Shown: positions 45,807 through 55,000 of the stretch, piece by piece
How the letters are laid out: every line of letters starts with the position of its first letter
How positions within the stretch are numbered: position 1 is the stretch's first letter
Assembly (NCBI GenBank): GCA_951812395.1
Contig: CATOSD010000001.1
Span: forward strand, 2,205,108-2,269,107
Source of the DNA: an uncultured Dehalococcoidia bacterium
Lineage (GTDB): Bacteria; Chloroflexota; Dehalococcoidia; Lucifugimonadales; CATOSD01
DNA: 64,000 bases
Reading direction: 5' to 3'
Translations under genes and position numbers: made by a program
Notes under the pieces: generated by a model
Database searches by the model: none
What the model saw: the letters and a program-made list of their open reading frames with translations, nothing else
What the model was told of the DNA's origin: nothing

Positions 45807-46754
45807 TTGAGCACCAACCCCGGCGCGTCAGCCCCGATAGGTCCCCTCAGTCTCGCGGCGCTTGCTGTCTCCAGATGTCGCATCTCCGTCAATCACGCCC
45901 GCACGATCAACGGTATCGTGATGGGGCAGGGCGGCAGGCCGTCGTTAGTGGCGTTGGCCAGGTCGTCGGTCGCGAGCAGGGCGCGGGCGGGCGCCTGGGC
46001 TGCGCCTGGCCAGAGGAGAATGGAGGCGGTCGCCTGCGCGGGTCGGCTCCACGGCCGGCGAAGCTGGCAAGTGACGCAGCTGCTCGCGCACGGATGCGCC
46101 GATGGTGCCGTCACGCGGGTGCTGGAACGGGTCGCTGCCGAGGTGGGCCGTTCCGGTGCGGAGCGCGTATTCCTGAGGCTACCCGCAGACTGTACTCTGT
46201 TGAACGCGGTGCGACGTGCAGGCTACTTTCCCGCCTACTACGAGACTCTGATGCGCGCGCAGCCGCCCGTAGTCGCCCCCAGTGCGTCCGCGCCGGAAGC
46301 CGCCTCTCCGCGCGACGCCTCGCGCCCCGATGAGTACGGCGTGTTTCGTCTCTACAACTCCTCGGTGCCGCCTGGCGTCCGGCGGCTTGCGGGCGTCACG
46401 TTCGACCAGTGGCGGGACTCGCGCGAGCGTGGCCCTGGCAGAGGGCGCGATTACGTGCTGGAGGGCGACCGCGGACCGGAGGGTTGGCTGAGGGTCGGGC
46501 GCAAGGGTGCGGCCGGCTGGGTGCAGGCGATGTTGGCGCCCGCGGCGAACGATGCGGCCGCGACGCTGGCCGCTTTTGGGCTGGAGCGCGTCGCGGGGGC
46601 GCGGAGCGTATCCTCGCTGGTGGCGGAGTACCAGCCGGACTGGGGCCGTGCGCTGCGGGAGGTCGGGATGGCGCCGGTGACGGAATACGTGGTGTGCGTT
46701 CTGACGATGGGGTCTACCGTGCGGCTTGCCTCGGGGGTGGGGGCGCGGGCGTGA
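45807..46754 (+). CDS. GNAT-like protein of unknown role
   Basis: 315 residues. The middle resembles a GNAT fold: strand VTQLLAHGCADGAVTRVLER, AERVFLRLPADCTLLNAVRRAGYF with the final Gly-Tyr-Phe turn common in acetyltransferases, then a second domain with similar wording (WLRVGRKGAAGWVQAML, ALREVGMAPVTEYVVCVLTMG). This looks like two degenerate GNAT halves. No intact acetyl-CoA pyrophosphate loop is visible, so it may be catalytically altered. The TTG start is uncertain: the first ~60 residues are Ala/Arg-rich and could be outside the gene. Confidence 0.55.
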   Translation: MSTNPGASAPIGPLSLAALAVSRCRISVNHARTINGIVMGQGGRPSLVALARSSVASRARAGAWAAPGQRRMEAVACAGRLHGRRSWQVTQLLAHGCADGAVTRVLERVAAEVGRSGAERVFLRLPADCTLLNAVRRAGYFPAYYETLMRAQPPVVAPSASAPEAASPRDASRPDEYGVFRLYNSSVPPGVRRLAGVTFDQWRDSRERGPGRGRDYVLEGDRGPEGWLRVGRKGAAGWVQAMLAPAANDAAATLAAFGLERVAGARSVSSLVAEYQPDWGRALREVGMAPVTEYVVCVLTMGSTVRLASGVGARA

Positions 46755-47179
46755 CGGGGGTGAGGAGTGGCGCGAGCCGGGCCAGTCGATGGGAAAAGGC
46801 CGTGGAATGGCCCAACCTACGCTGGCGAGCCTGTTTCAGTTTTCCAGGTGCGCCAGATTAACGTTCCTCGTGAACAGCCTGCCCTGGAGACCATCTCTGG
46901 TCCTGCGGCAATCGCCTTGTGTTCGCCATACTGCCTAGCCAACCTCCCCCAGACGCCGCAACGCACACACTGGTCGCGCCCCCTCGCCCAAACCCGGCAC
47001 TTTCGCCCCCCAGCACCCCGAAAAAACCGTCACCCTCCTGCGCCACCCGTGCTCTGGCACTGCTACCCACACGTCCTACAGGCGCGCAACCTCATCCCCA
47101 CGTCTGCGCAACTTCTCCCCACCAATTCGGCCCAATCCCGCAATCTCGCCAGTAACTGTTCAGACCTCGTGATCGCCAA

Positions 47180-47330
47180 CAGTCCCTTCCCCCTCGCAGG
47201 GGAAACGTTAGGATGGAGGTGACTCCGGCGCCGCCGCTGCATCAGGCCCTTCCCCCCGCGGAGGGAAGGGCCTGCCCTGAGCTTGCCAAAGAGTTAGAGC
47301 CTGCCCCGTACTCGATACGGGTATGGGGGT
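47180..47330. repeat. Palindromic repeat cluster
   Basis: CTTCCCCCTCGCAGGGGAA (47185-47203). CAGGCCCTTCCC...GGGAAGGGCCTG (47243-47274; 12-bp stem, 8-base loop). Then CCCTGAGCTTGCC, and CCCGTA-CTCGA-TACGGG (around 47312-47328). The order and words match 9439-9515. Confidence 0.75.
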
Positions 47331-47416
47331 AAAGACCCATTGTCCAGAATCGCCTCACCGACTCTGAACAATCACTTTTCGCCACCCCCTCTTGCAACAG
47401 CCGCACATTCGTGCTA

Positions 47417-47475
47417 CCCTCGCTAAGGCGAGGGACAGACCCCGCGGCCCAGAATCCCTACCTCCAATCGGGATT
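47417..47475. repeat. Two further hairpins
   Basis: CCCTCGC-TAAG-GCGAGGG (47417-47434; 7-bp perfect stem) and AATCCC...GGGATT (47453-47475). Neither is followed by a T-run. Confidence 0.55.
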
Positions 47476-47712
47476 ATTCACCGGGCCTCCGTAGGGGGGC
47501 CGAAGACTGGCCACCGGCCACTGACCACCTACCCGCCCCCCTGTCCTACCCTGTCACGCGGCGCCACGTATGTGTCCCAAATGACCCGCGCAAGCATTAC
47601 AGAATTGGGCAGGACCGGGGACACCTTTAGCTAGGAGTCGCACAGAATGTCGCAGAATCGAACAGATTTTCCGCTGCCGCGAGAGTAACGGTGTTGGGGG
47701 CACAGAGTAATC

Positions 47713-47741
47713 TTAAACAAGTTCGGGCAGGATTTTACAAT
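47713..47741 (+). promoter_or_regulatory. Candidate promoter for the SpoIIIAA/R3H-type ATPase
   Basis: -35 TTAAAC (47713-47718, weak), 17-base spacer, -10 TACAAT (47736-47741), about 105 bases before the start. Confidence 0.4.
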
Positions 47742-47845
47742 TGCCGCCCCCGCTTATCTGCTGTTATGCTGTACCCGGATGCTTCTGACTGGCGGCGACG
47801 GTGCCGCCGGGATGGGGACCTGGGCGGGCCGGAGGTGCGATTGCC

Positions 47846-49423
47846 TTGGTGGAAAGGCGGATAGTCGACGACATGGAGGCGCTCCTCGACAAGCTGCCTC
47901 CTCGCATAGAGGAGTCGGTGAGGAGCCGAGAAAACGTGGACGAACTGCTCGAGGTCGTGTTGGACCTGGGGCGACAAGCGGAGGCCCGCGTGCCCAACGA
48001 GAGCGTGTCGCTGGGCGCGAACGAGGTTACCTACGAAGACCTTCGACACGTAATCGACCGCGTGGGCAATTTCGGCGAGGACAACAGGGCCGGTGTGGAG
48101 CGCACGCTGCACCGCATTTCGGCGATACGCAACCGGCGGGGCGACGTAGTCGGCCTTACGCTGAGGTTCGGCCGCGCGGTCTATGGCACTATACGCATCA
48201 TCGAGGACCTGATCTTCAGCGGCAAGAGCGTGCTGCTGCTGGGCAAGCCGGGGGTCGGCAAGACGACGATGCTGCGGGAGGTCGCGCGGGTGCTCGCCGA
48301 CGACGCGGGCAAGCGGGTCATCGTGGTGGACACTTCCAACGAGATTGCCGGCGACGGCGACATCCCTCACCCCGGTATCGGGCGGGCCAGGCGGATGCAG
48401 GTGCCCAAGCCGGCGCTGCAACACGACGTGATGATTGAAGCGGTGGAGAACCACATGCCGGAGGTCATCATCATCGACGAGATCGGCACTGAGCTGGAGG
48501 CCAACGCCGCGCGCACCATCGCCGAGCGGGGCGTGCAGCTTGTGGCGACCGCGCACGGCAACACGCTCGACAACCTTGTCATGAACCCGACGCTGTCGGA
48601 CCTCGTCGGGGGCGTACAGTCCGTCACACTCGGCGACATCGAGGCGCGGAGACGGCGCACGCAGAAGACCGTTCTGGAGCGCAGGGCGCCTCCCACGTTC
48701 GACGTACTCGTCGAGATACAGGGCTGGAACGTGGTCACGGTTCACCCGGACGTGACCGACGTCGTGGACCGGATGCTGCGGGGATTCGCGGTTTCGCCAG
48801 AGATGCGTGAGAGCGACGGCGAGGGCGGCTTCAGGGTGAAGCGGAGCGAGCAGCCGACCGCGCGCACCGACCTGCGTGGCGTCGAAACACCCCGGCGGAG
48901 GGAGCCGCCCTTCCCGGCGGCCAGGGACTTGGAGCTTGCCGAAATCGAGCCGCCCAAGACCACACACATATTGCCATACGGCGTGAACCGGGGCCGACTG
49001 CAACACGTGGTGAGGAGCGCCAACGCGCCTATAGAGCTGGTCATGGACATCAGTCACGCGGACCTGCTCGTCACGACCAAGAACTACTACCGCCGCAAGA
49101 CCAAGGCTCTTCGCGATGCGGAAGAGGTGGGCAAGCCGGTGTACGTGCTTCGCAAGAACACCACGGCGCAGCTCGAGCAGTTCATACAGGCGATAACTCG
49201 CAGGCAGGGCCACGCCCCGGTGTCGGTCGAGCACGTGGACGGGGCAGTCCAGGAGGCCGAGGATGCGGCGATTCGCGTCCGGAAGGGCGAAGGCCACGTG
49301 GAGCTGAACCCGCAGGGCGCGTACGTGCGGCGTCTGCAACACGAGATCGCGGGAAAGTTCGGGCTTGCTTCGTCGAGCATGGGCAAGGAACCGGTCCGCC
49401 ACGTGGTCATTTTCAGGCGATAG
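47846..49423 (+). CDS. SpoIIIAA-like AAA ATPase with R3H-type C-terminus (Ycf45-like)
   Basis: 525 residues. The N-terminal helical part (ERRIVDDMEALLDKLPPRIEE) leads to a RecA/SpoIIIAA-like ATPase: Walker A LLLGKPGVGKTTMLREVAR, EIAGDGDIPHPGIGRARRM, Walker B EVIIIDEIGTELEANAARTIAERG, sensor VATAHGNTLDNLV. The C-terminal half has ANAPIELVMDISHADLLVTTKNYYRRK and a final R3H-like stretch VRRLQHEIAGKFGLASSSMG with RHVVIF, suggesting single-stranded nucleic-acid binding. The same architecture occurs in cyanobacterial and plastid Ycf45 and in Firmicutes. Start TTG 47846 (or GTG 47849) follows GGAGGTG by 8 bases. Cellular role unknown. Confidence 0.85.
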   Translation: MVERRIVDDMEALLDKLPPRIEESVRSRENVDELLEVVLDLGRQAEARVPNESVSLGANEVTYEDLRHVIDRVGNFGEDNRAGVERTLHRISAIRNRRGDVVGLTLRFGRAVYGTIRIIEDLIFSGKSVLLLGKPGVGKTTMLREVARVLADDAGKRVIVVDTSNEIAGDGDIPHPGIGRARRMQVPKPALQHDVMIEAVENHMPEVIIIDEIGTELEANAARTIAERGVQLVATAHGNTLDNLVMNPTLSDLVGGVQSVTLGDIEARRRRTQKTVLERRAPPTFDVLVEIQGWNVVTVHPDVTDVVDRMLRGFAVSPEMRESDGEGGFRVKRSEQPTARTDLRGVETPRRREPPFPAARDLELAEIEPPKTTHILPYGVNRGRLQHVVRSANAPIELVMDISHADLLVTTKNYYRRKTKALRDAEEVGKPVYVLRKNTTAQLEQFIQAITRRQGHAPVSVEHVDGAVQEAEDAAIRVRKGEGHVELNPQGAYVRRLQHEIAGKFGLASSSMGKEPVRHVVIFRR

Positions 49424-49454
49424 GCCAGCCAGGGCCGCGGAAATCGCGGCGCCC

Positions 49455-49550
49455 CCATCCCAACCTTCCCCCATCGAGGGAGAAGGGACCGGCATGCGCG
49501 GACGCGACAGAAGCGACAACTTCCTCCTGCGGGGGGGAGGGGATCGGCAT
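49455..49550. repeat. Repeat block between the ATPase and tmk
   Basis: CCTTCCCCC-ATCGA-GGGAGAAGGGAC (49464-49490) and CTTCCTCCTGCGGGGGGGAGG (49521-49541), the same type as at 14780 and 28433. Confidence 0.65.
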
Positions 49551-49573
49551 TTACGGCACGACGGGAGCGACAT

Positions 49574-50323
49574 TTGGCGCTATTCGTATCGTTCGAGGGT
49601 GGCGAGGGCAGCGGAAAGACGACCCAACTCCAGATGCTGTGCGAACGCCTCGAGCAATCGGGCAGGCGCGTACTGCCAATCAAAGAGCCGGGCACGACTC
49701 CGCTGGGCCGTCACGTCAGGGAGCTTGTGAAGGGCCGCCCCTGGGGAGGCCAGAAGGGCGGGCAGACCATATCGAAAGGCGCCGAGCTGTTTCTGTTTCT
49801 GGCGGCCAGGGCCGAGCTGGTGGTTAAGGTGCTCCGGCAGTCGTCCGAAGATGGCAACCTGGTGATTGTCGCGGACCGCTACGCCGACTCGACGGTGGCG
49901 TACCAGGGATACGGGCGACGGCTTTCAATCGCCGCCGTTGAGGAGATGAACCGTCTCGCGACCGGCGGCGTCATGCCCCACCTTACGATTCTGCTGGACT
50001 GTCCTCCGGAGGTTGGCCTACAGAGGGTAGGAGCCGTGCAGATTGCCTTGCCGTTGGATGTGGAAGAGGTACTGACGCCGGGCCGCATGGACGAAGAGGA
50101 TTCCCGCCGCTTCGAGGACGAGCCGTTGGAGTTTCACCGCCGGCTGCGCGCGGGATACCGGGTGATGGCCGGCAACGAACCCGAAAGGTGGCAAGTCATT
50201 GACGCGACGATGTCCATCGAGGGCGTTCACGAGCAGGTGTGGCGGCAGGTGGAGCCGCTGCTGTCGGCGAGTGCCGGAGCGGCGGCGGCCCAATTGGAGT
50301 TGCACAGCCCTACGTCGGCTTAA
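49574..50323 (+). CDS. tmk: Thymidylate kinase
   Basis: 249-residue dTMP kinase. P-loop FVSFEGGEGSGKTTQ (residues 4-18), EPGTTPLGRHVREL (dTMP-binding), ELFLFLAARAELV, catalytic DRY in VIVADRYADSTVAYQGYGR, and LDCPPEVGLQR. Family members are ~205-215 residues. The extra length lies around residue 50-60 (KGRPWGGQKGGQTISKG), 155-180 (ALPLDVEEVLTPGRMDEED) and an Ala-rich tail. The start is TTG. It stands alone, convergent with the ABC cluster, far from holB. Confidence 0.93.
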   Translation: MALFVSFEGGEGSGKTTQLQMLCERLEQSGRRVLPIKEPGTTPLGRHVRELVKGRPWGGQKGGQTISKGAELFLFLAARAELVVKVLRQSSEDGNLVIVADRYADSTVAYQGYGRRLSIAAVEEMNRLATGGVMPHLTILLDCPPEVGLQRVGAVQIALPLDVEEVLTPGRMDEEDSRRFEDEPLEFHRRLRAGYRVMAGNEPERWQVIDATMSIEGVHEQVWRQVEPLLSASAGAAAAQLELHSPTSA

Positions 50324-50341
50324 GGGGCTGGGTCCGGCGGC

Positions 50342-51055
50342 CTAGTCGCGGAAGCGCAGGCCCTGCGCGGCTTGGTCGTGCAGCACGCCGTCGCGGATCT
50401 CCTTTACCTCGTCCGCCATCTCGAGGAGCGCGGAGTCGTGCGTGGCGGCGAGCACGCTTATGCCGCGCTCCTGGACCATCTCCTTGAATAGGCCGAAAAT
50501 GGCCCTGGCATTCACGGAGTCGAGCTCGCCGGTCGGCTCGTCCGCCAAGAGAAGGGGCGGGTTGTTGACAATGGCGCGCGCTATGGCGACGCGCTGCTGT
50601 TCGCCGCCCGATAGCTCGTAGGGCCGGTGCCGCGCCCGCGCCCACAGCCCGACTATCTCCAGCGCCTCGCGCGCCCGCACTGCGCGTTCGCGGGCCTTTA
50701 CGCCCGCTATACGCAGGGGAAGCTCCACGTTTTCGAGTGCGGAGAGCAGCGGCAGCAGGCCGAAAGACTGGAACACGAAGCCGAGCTTGTGGCGACGGAT
50801 CTCCAGAAGCTCGCGTTCGCCCATCGCCATGACGCTTCGCTCCTCGAACAACACGTCGCCTGATGTGGGTCTGTCGAGGCCGGCCAGGATGTTCAGAAGC
50901 GTCGTCTTGCCCGAACCCGACCTGCCCACGATAGCCACGAACTGGCCGGGCAGCACCGTGAGGTTTACGCCGCGGAGAGCCGTGATCTCCTCGGAGCCGA
51001 GGCGGTAGGTCCTGGTTACGTCGATCGCGGCCGTCAGCCGCTGGTACCTGTTCAC
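50342..51055 (-). CDS. ABC transporter ATP-binding protein, MacB/LolD type
   Basis: 237 residues. Walker [22 protein letters not shown]-loop [22 protein letters not shown], signature [14 protein letters not shown], Walker [14 protein letters not shown]-loop [14 protein letters not shown]. The wording ([26 protein letters not shown]) is typical of LolD/MacB-type exporters with FtsX permeases. It is the last gene of the four-gene cluster, one base after the AbrB-tailed ATPase, so two different ATPases serve the two permeases, likely as a heterodimer or alternately. Confidence 0.93.
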   Translation of the reverse strand: MNRYQRLTAAIDVTRTYRLGSEEITALRGVNLTVLPGQFVAIVGRSGSGKTTLLNILAGLDRPTSGDVLFEERSVMAMGERELLEIRRHKLGFVFQSFGLLPLLSALENVELPLRIAGVKARERAVRAREALEIVGLWARARHRPYELSGGEQQRVAIARAIVNNPPLLLADEPTGELDSVNARAIFGLFKEMVQERGISVLAATHDSALLEMADEVKEIRDGVLHDQAAQGLRFRD

Positions 51056-51056
51056 T

Positions 51057-51953
51057 CTAAAGCTCCTCCGGTCTGAGCGTCACGGCGTCGTTTTCGACTT
51101 CGACCCTGGCCCGGTCTCGAATACGCAGGTCCTCGAGATACTCGCGTGGAATCTGGACGCGCCCGCTGGCGTCCACCAGGATGAACTCCTCAAGCGGCTG
51201 GTCGGTGTTGGCCGAGCCCGACACCCTCTGGAAAGTCACACGTCGTCGGATTTCGGTCGACATCTTGCCGTCCCGTATCATCACAACCCTGCCCACTTTG
51301 TGGGCGATGTCGGGATCGTGGGTGACAATCAGAATGGTGGTGTCGAACTCCTGGTTTACCACCCCGAACAGGTCGAGAATCTCGGCGGCAGTGGCGTTAT
51401 CCAGCTCTCCGGTCGGCTCATCGGCCAGCAAAAGCGGCGGATGGTTGGCGAGAGCGACCGCGATGGCGACGCGTTGCTGCTCGCCGCCGGACAGCCGCTC
51501 TGGGGTGTGCCCAAGCCTGTGTCCCAGTCCCACCAGGTCCAGCAGGTGCTCGGCGCGCTCCTTGCGTTCCCTGCCGGGCATCTCGGTCAGCATCATGGGC
51601 AACGCCACGTTTTCCACCGCCGACAGATAGGGGAACATGTTGCGGCTGGTCTGCTGCCAGACGAAGCCCACCACGTCGCGGCGATACTCCTCTATGTCTC
51701 CCATGTTCATACGGAGCAGGTCGTTTCCGCCCACAGACACGCCGCCCGCCGAGGGCGCGTCGTATCCGGCGAGAATGTTCAGCAGTGTGCTCTTGCCGCT
51801 GCCACTGGCGCCGACAATGGCCACTACCTCGCCCGGCATGACGCTGAGGTCTAGCCCCCGCAGGGCCACCACCTCGAGGTCGGCAATCTTGTATATCTTG
51901 AAAAGGTCCTCGCACAGGACGTACGGTGAAGTCTGGGTGCTTGTCATTTTCAC
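51057..51953 (-). CDS. ABC transporter ATP-binding protein with AbrB-like C-terminal tail
   Basis: 298 residues. MacB/LolD-type core: Walker [22 protein letters not shown]-loop FVWQQTSRNMFPYLSAVENVALP, signature [16 protein letters not shown], Walker [14 protein letters not shown]-loop VTHDPDIAH. After residue ~230 an extra segment RRRVTFQRVSG leads to EEFILVDASGRVQIPREYLE and RIRDRARVEVENDAVTLRPE. That is the swapped-hairpin layout of AbrB/MazE-type domains (V-D-x-x-G-R-V-x-I-P-x-x-x). Whether it binds DNA, oligomerises or regulates the ATPase is open. Four-gene cluster, minus strand. Confidence 0.88.
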   Translation of the reverse strand: MKMTSTQTSPYVLCEDLFKIYKIADLEVVALRGLDLSVMPGEVVAIVGASGSGKSTLLNILAGYDAPSAGGVSVGGNDLLRMNMGDIEEYRRDVVGFVWQQTSRNMFPYLSAVENVALPMMLTEMPGRERKERAEHLLDLVGLGHRLGHTPERLSGGEQQRVAIAVALANHPPLLLADEPTGELDNATAAEILDLFGVVNQEFDTTILIVTHDPDIAHKVGRVVMIRDGKMSTEIRRRVTFQRVSGSANTDQPLEEFILVDASGRVQIPREYLEDLRIRDRARVEVENDAVTLRPEEL

Positions 51954-51954
51954 T

Positions 51955-52060
51955 CCCGTCCCTTCGACTGGCTCAGGGCAGGCACTGACACCCGCCTTCG
52001 CGGGCTAAGGCTCTTCCCCCTCGCCCTGACCCTCGCCCTTGGGGGAGAGGGGACTCGGCG
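51955..52060. repeat. Composite repeat between permease and ATPase genes
   Basis: CCCTTCGACTGGCTCAGGGCA (51959-51979), CCGCCTTCGCGGG, GGCTCTTCCCCCTCGCCC and GGGGGAGAGGGGAC (52040-52053). It occupies the 112-base gap within the ABC cluster. Confidence 0.65.
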
Positions 52061-52065
52061 GTTCG

Positions 52066-55000
52066 CTACATCTCTCCGAGGCGCAGGATGCGCTGCAGGG
52101 AGATCCGGCGAACGAACCAGATCATGCCGGTTATGATCAAAGTGAACGCCACGGCCATTATAGCGTAGGTTATTGCTAGCGTAATCCAGTTGACCTCGAG
52201 GATGAACGGGGGCAGCACCTGGCTTCCCTGGTCGTCGTTGCTCAGGAAGGGCATGATGATGGCGCCGATGCGCCCGCCCATCCACGTGCCCAGGGCGAGG
52301 CCGGCGACGATGATGAGCGCCTGCTCCAGCCATATGAGGGTGGTAAGCTGGCGCGTGGAGAAACCGATGGTGCGCATCAGCGCGAACTCCATCTCTCTGC
52401 TTCTGAACGACACGTAAGCGTGCACCAGGAAGCCCAGGCCGCTGAGTATGAGAACGGCAGTGAAAGCCATAAACAGCAGGGCCCGCCAGCCGGCCTGGAC
52501 GAGCGGATCGACTTGGGACTCCGCCAGGTTCTGTTGGGTGTCGTGCAGCCTGCGGGCCGGGAACGGCGGGTCGTCCGTGAGGACTCCCACCAACTCCGCG
52601 CGTTCCGAGCCGTTAATGGCCGTCTCGATCCACATCTCGTTGGGGCGCAGCTCACCGGCAGTGACGTCCAGATTCGCGAAGGCCGTGACCGCACTGAGAT
52701 CGGATACCAGGAACAGCCTGCTGAAGGTATCCAGAGTAGGGAAGAAGTCCAGTTTCTCGATTATGTGGACGGGCAGGCGATGACCCTGGACCGACACCTC
52801 GAAGGAATCGCCTACGCGGTGGCCGGTCTCCCTGAGGAAGAGACCGCTGGCGAGCACGGGCACAGGGGTTATGGGTGGACCGTGGAACATGCCGCGGCTG
52901 ACCAAGGGGTTGCCCTCTGTCCAGATGAACTGGGCCGCAGCGGTGTCACCGTCGAACGATGAGTTGGTTGGTTGTATGGCGTCGGACACGGACTCCGGCG
53001 CGGCGCGGATGATGCTCCAGCCGGACACGTCGTCGAACGCTTCCAGGACGTGTTCGCCTTCAGGCGTGATAGCGCTGATCCGGCTTATGGAGATAGTGCC
53101 GGCCCGGAGCCTGCCCCGCCCGTCGAATTTGTTGACGCTTACCGAGACTAGCTCCATGGGCCGCTGCGGAGTCAGAAGCTGGCGTCTGCCGCTGAAAATC
53201 CTTCCGTCTCGACGGAGCAGCGGTACCGCCATTCGCTCCCACTGTGTTGAACTCAGGGGGCCCATGATGTAGGTGAAGTAGCGTCCGTTGGCGTCCTTGA
53301 GGCGGGCGATAACGCCGACGTCGGGCTGGGGCCGGTCGGTCTTGATGACAAGCCAGAGCTCGGATGCGTCGTCGGGCAGCGGCAACCCGACGGGCAGGCT
53401 CGGATGTTCGAGCTGGGCGAGGAGTTCAGGAAGCGGTCTTTCCGCGAAGTCTTCCCGGAACCAGCCGACTTCGCTCACCACACTGCTGTCGACGGCCACC
53501 ATGGTGTAGCTCTCGCCGAGCAGCTCGGACAGGTCGCTGCCCGCTCCGCGGAAGGCCGGCCCGACCACGGACACGCCAGGCAGCGCCAGGTATTCGTCGA
53601 CTACGGAGACGCTCCGGCCCCGGGTGTTCAGGATTACGCCTTCCAGTCGTATGTCGGCGCCGGAGGAGTAGCGGGCGCGCTCATCGAAGCTGCGCTCGAG
53701 CGTGCCGCCGAAGCTTGCGGCGACGATGCCCAATCCGGCCATCAGCACCAGCAGCAGCGAAAGGCGGGCGTAGTGCGTGGGGCGGCGGGCCATCTGCCAC
53801 ATTCCCATGGAGAACCCCGCAGGGGCGTTCAGCCCGTAAACGTGCAGCAGCCGGAAAGCCACCTGAGCGATGGGGACCGCTATCAGAATCGGGGCGAAGA
53901 CCTGCGGCATAGGCAGGGTCGGCCCGATGGACAACAGCACGGCCACTAGCGCGGCCTGCACCGCAATCCCGGCCCATCGCCGCTGCGGCGAATCCGTCCT
54001 CGACGTGAACCAGTACGCCGCCACGAGCGCCGCCAACGCGGCTAGCTGCGCGAGCCAGTTGAGCGGCTCGCCGTTGCCGATGGCCCGCACCACAATCGCG
54101 GGCGCCAGGATGGCGGCGGTCGCGCCGGCCATCAGGTGCAGCAGGGCGGGGGAGTCTCCGCTCAGGAAGCGGATCGCCAGCGGGAAGAGTCGCAGCAACA
54201 CCATGGCGACGGCTACGAGCACGAGCGCGGGCACGGCCAGCAGCGCCTGGTTGACGACAAGCTCGCCGAAGACGCTGCTGGCGACCACGGAGCCCTGGTC
54301 CGACAGCTGCCTGAATAACACTACGCTGACGACCAGGAGGAGGACGTCGAGGTAGTACCGGAGGAAGAAGGGCTGCGCGGTGGGTCTCGCAGCCTCCTGC
54401 CGGTGGCGGGTTACGCCGACCTTGGACGCCTGGACGGCCGGAATGAGCAGGGCGGCGAAGCTGAGAAGACCGCCGAGCGCGCCCATAGCAAAAGCACCGC
54501 CGGAAATCGCCACGTCCAGCCTGTCCCCTCCGCTGAGGTCGGAGAAAGCGGGGGTGTAGCCAAGGACACTTATCAGGAATGCCGCGATCGGGGGCGAGGC
54601 CGCGGCTGCGAGCACCGAGATGGTGAGGCCCTCTAGCACGAACACGGCGAGAATCTGTGCGGAACTTGCGCCCCTGCTTCGGAGCAGGGCTATCTCGCCG
54701 CGCTGTTGCTCGACAACTAGGGACGATATGGTCACAACGTAGTAAAGAATGACCACCGCGATGAGCACGAGTACGACGAACATGGGCAGCTTGCTGAAGA
54801 AGAGACGCCGGTCGTAGTCGGCGAGGGCATCCTCAAGCTCCGTTATCTGGCGGTAGCTGAACAGGTTTCGGGACAGGCGGCTCTTCATGGTGTCGAGGCC
54901 GCTTCTGGCAATCCAGGCGTTGCGAGCGTCCAGCTTGGACTGGTCCACCTGGAGCAACCAGGCGTAAGTGCTGTCCATGTCGATGAACGACGCTCCCAGG

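Larger units (their letters stand above)
46755..47845. other. Gene-free, hairpin-rich intergenic region
   Basis: About 1.1 kb with no convincing gene: open frames are short, Pro-rich, and lack Shine-Dalgarno sites. The plus strand is strongly C-rich around 46930-47070. Several hairpins cluster at 47180-47480 (listed separately). A small inverted pair GTGTCCC (47572-47578) / GGGACAC (47618-47624) could be an old insertion-sequence end. Confidence 0.6.

Noticed and set aside
46767-47222. 151-codon open frame
   Set aside because: Pro/Ser-rich, no ribosome site, runs through repeat DNA and resembles no protein family.
47185-47480. CRISPR array
   Set aside because: The hairpins differ from each other and have no regular repeat-spacer period.
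47572-47624. Insertion sequence
   Set aside because: Only a 7-bp inverted pair and no transposase frame; insufficient for a call.
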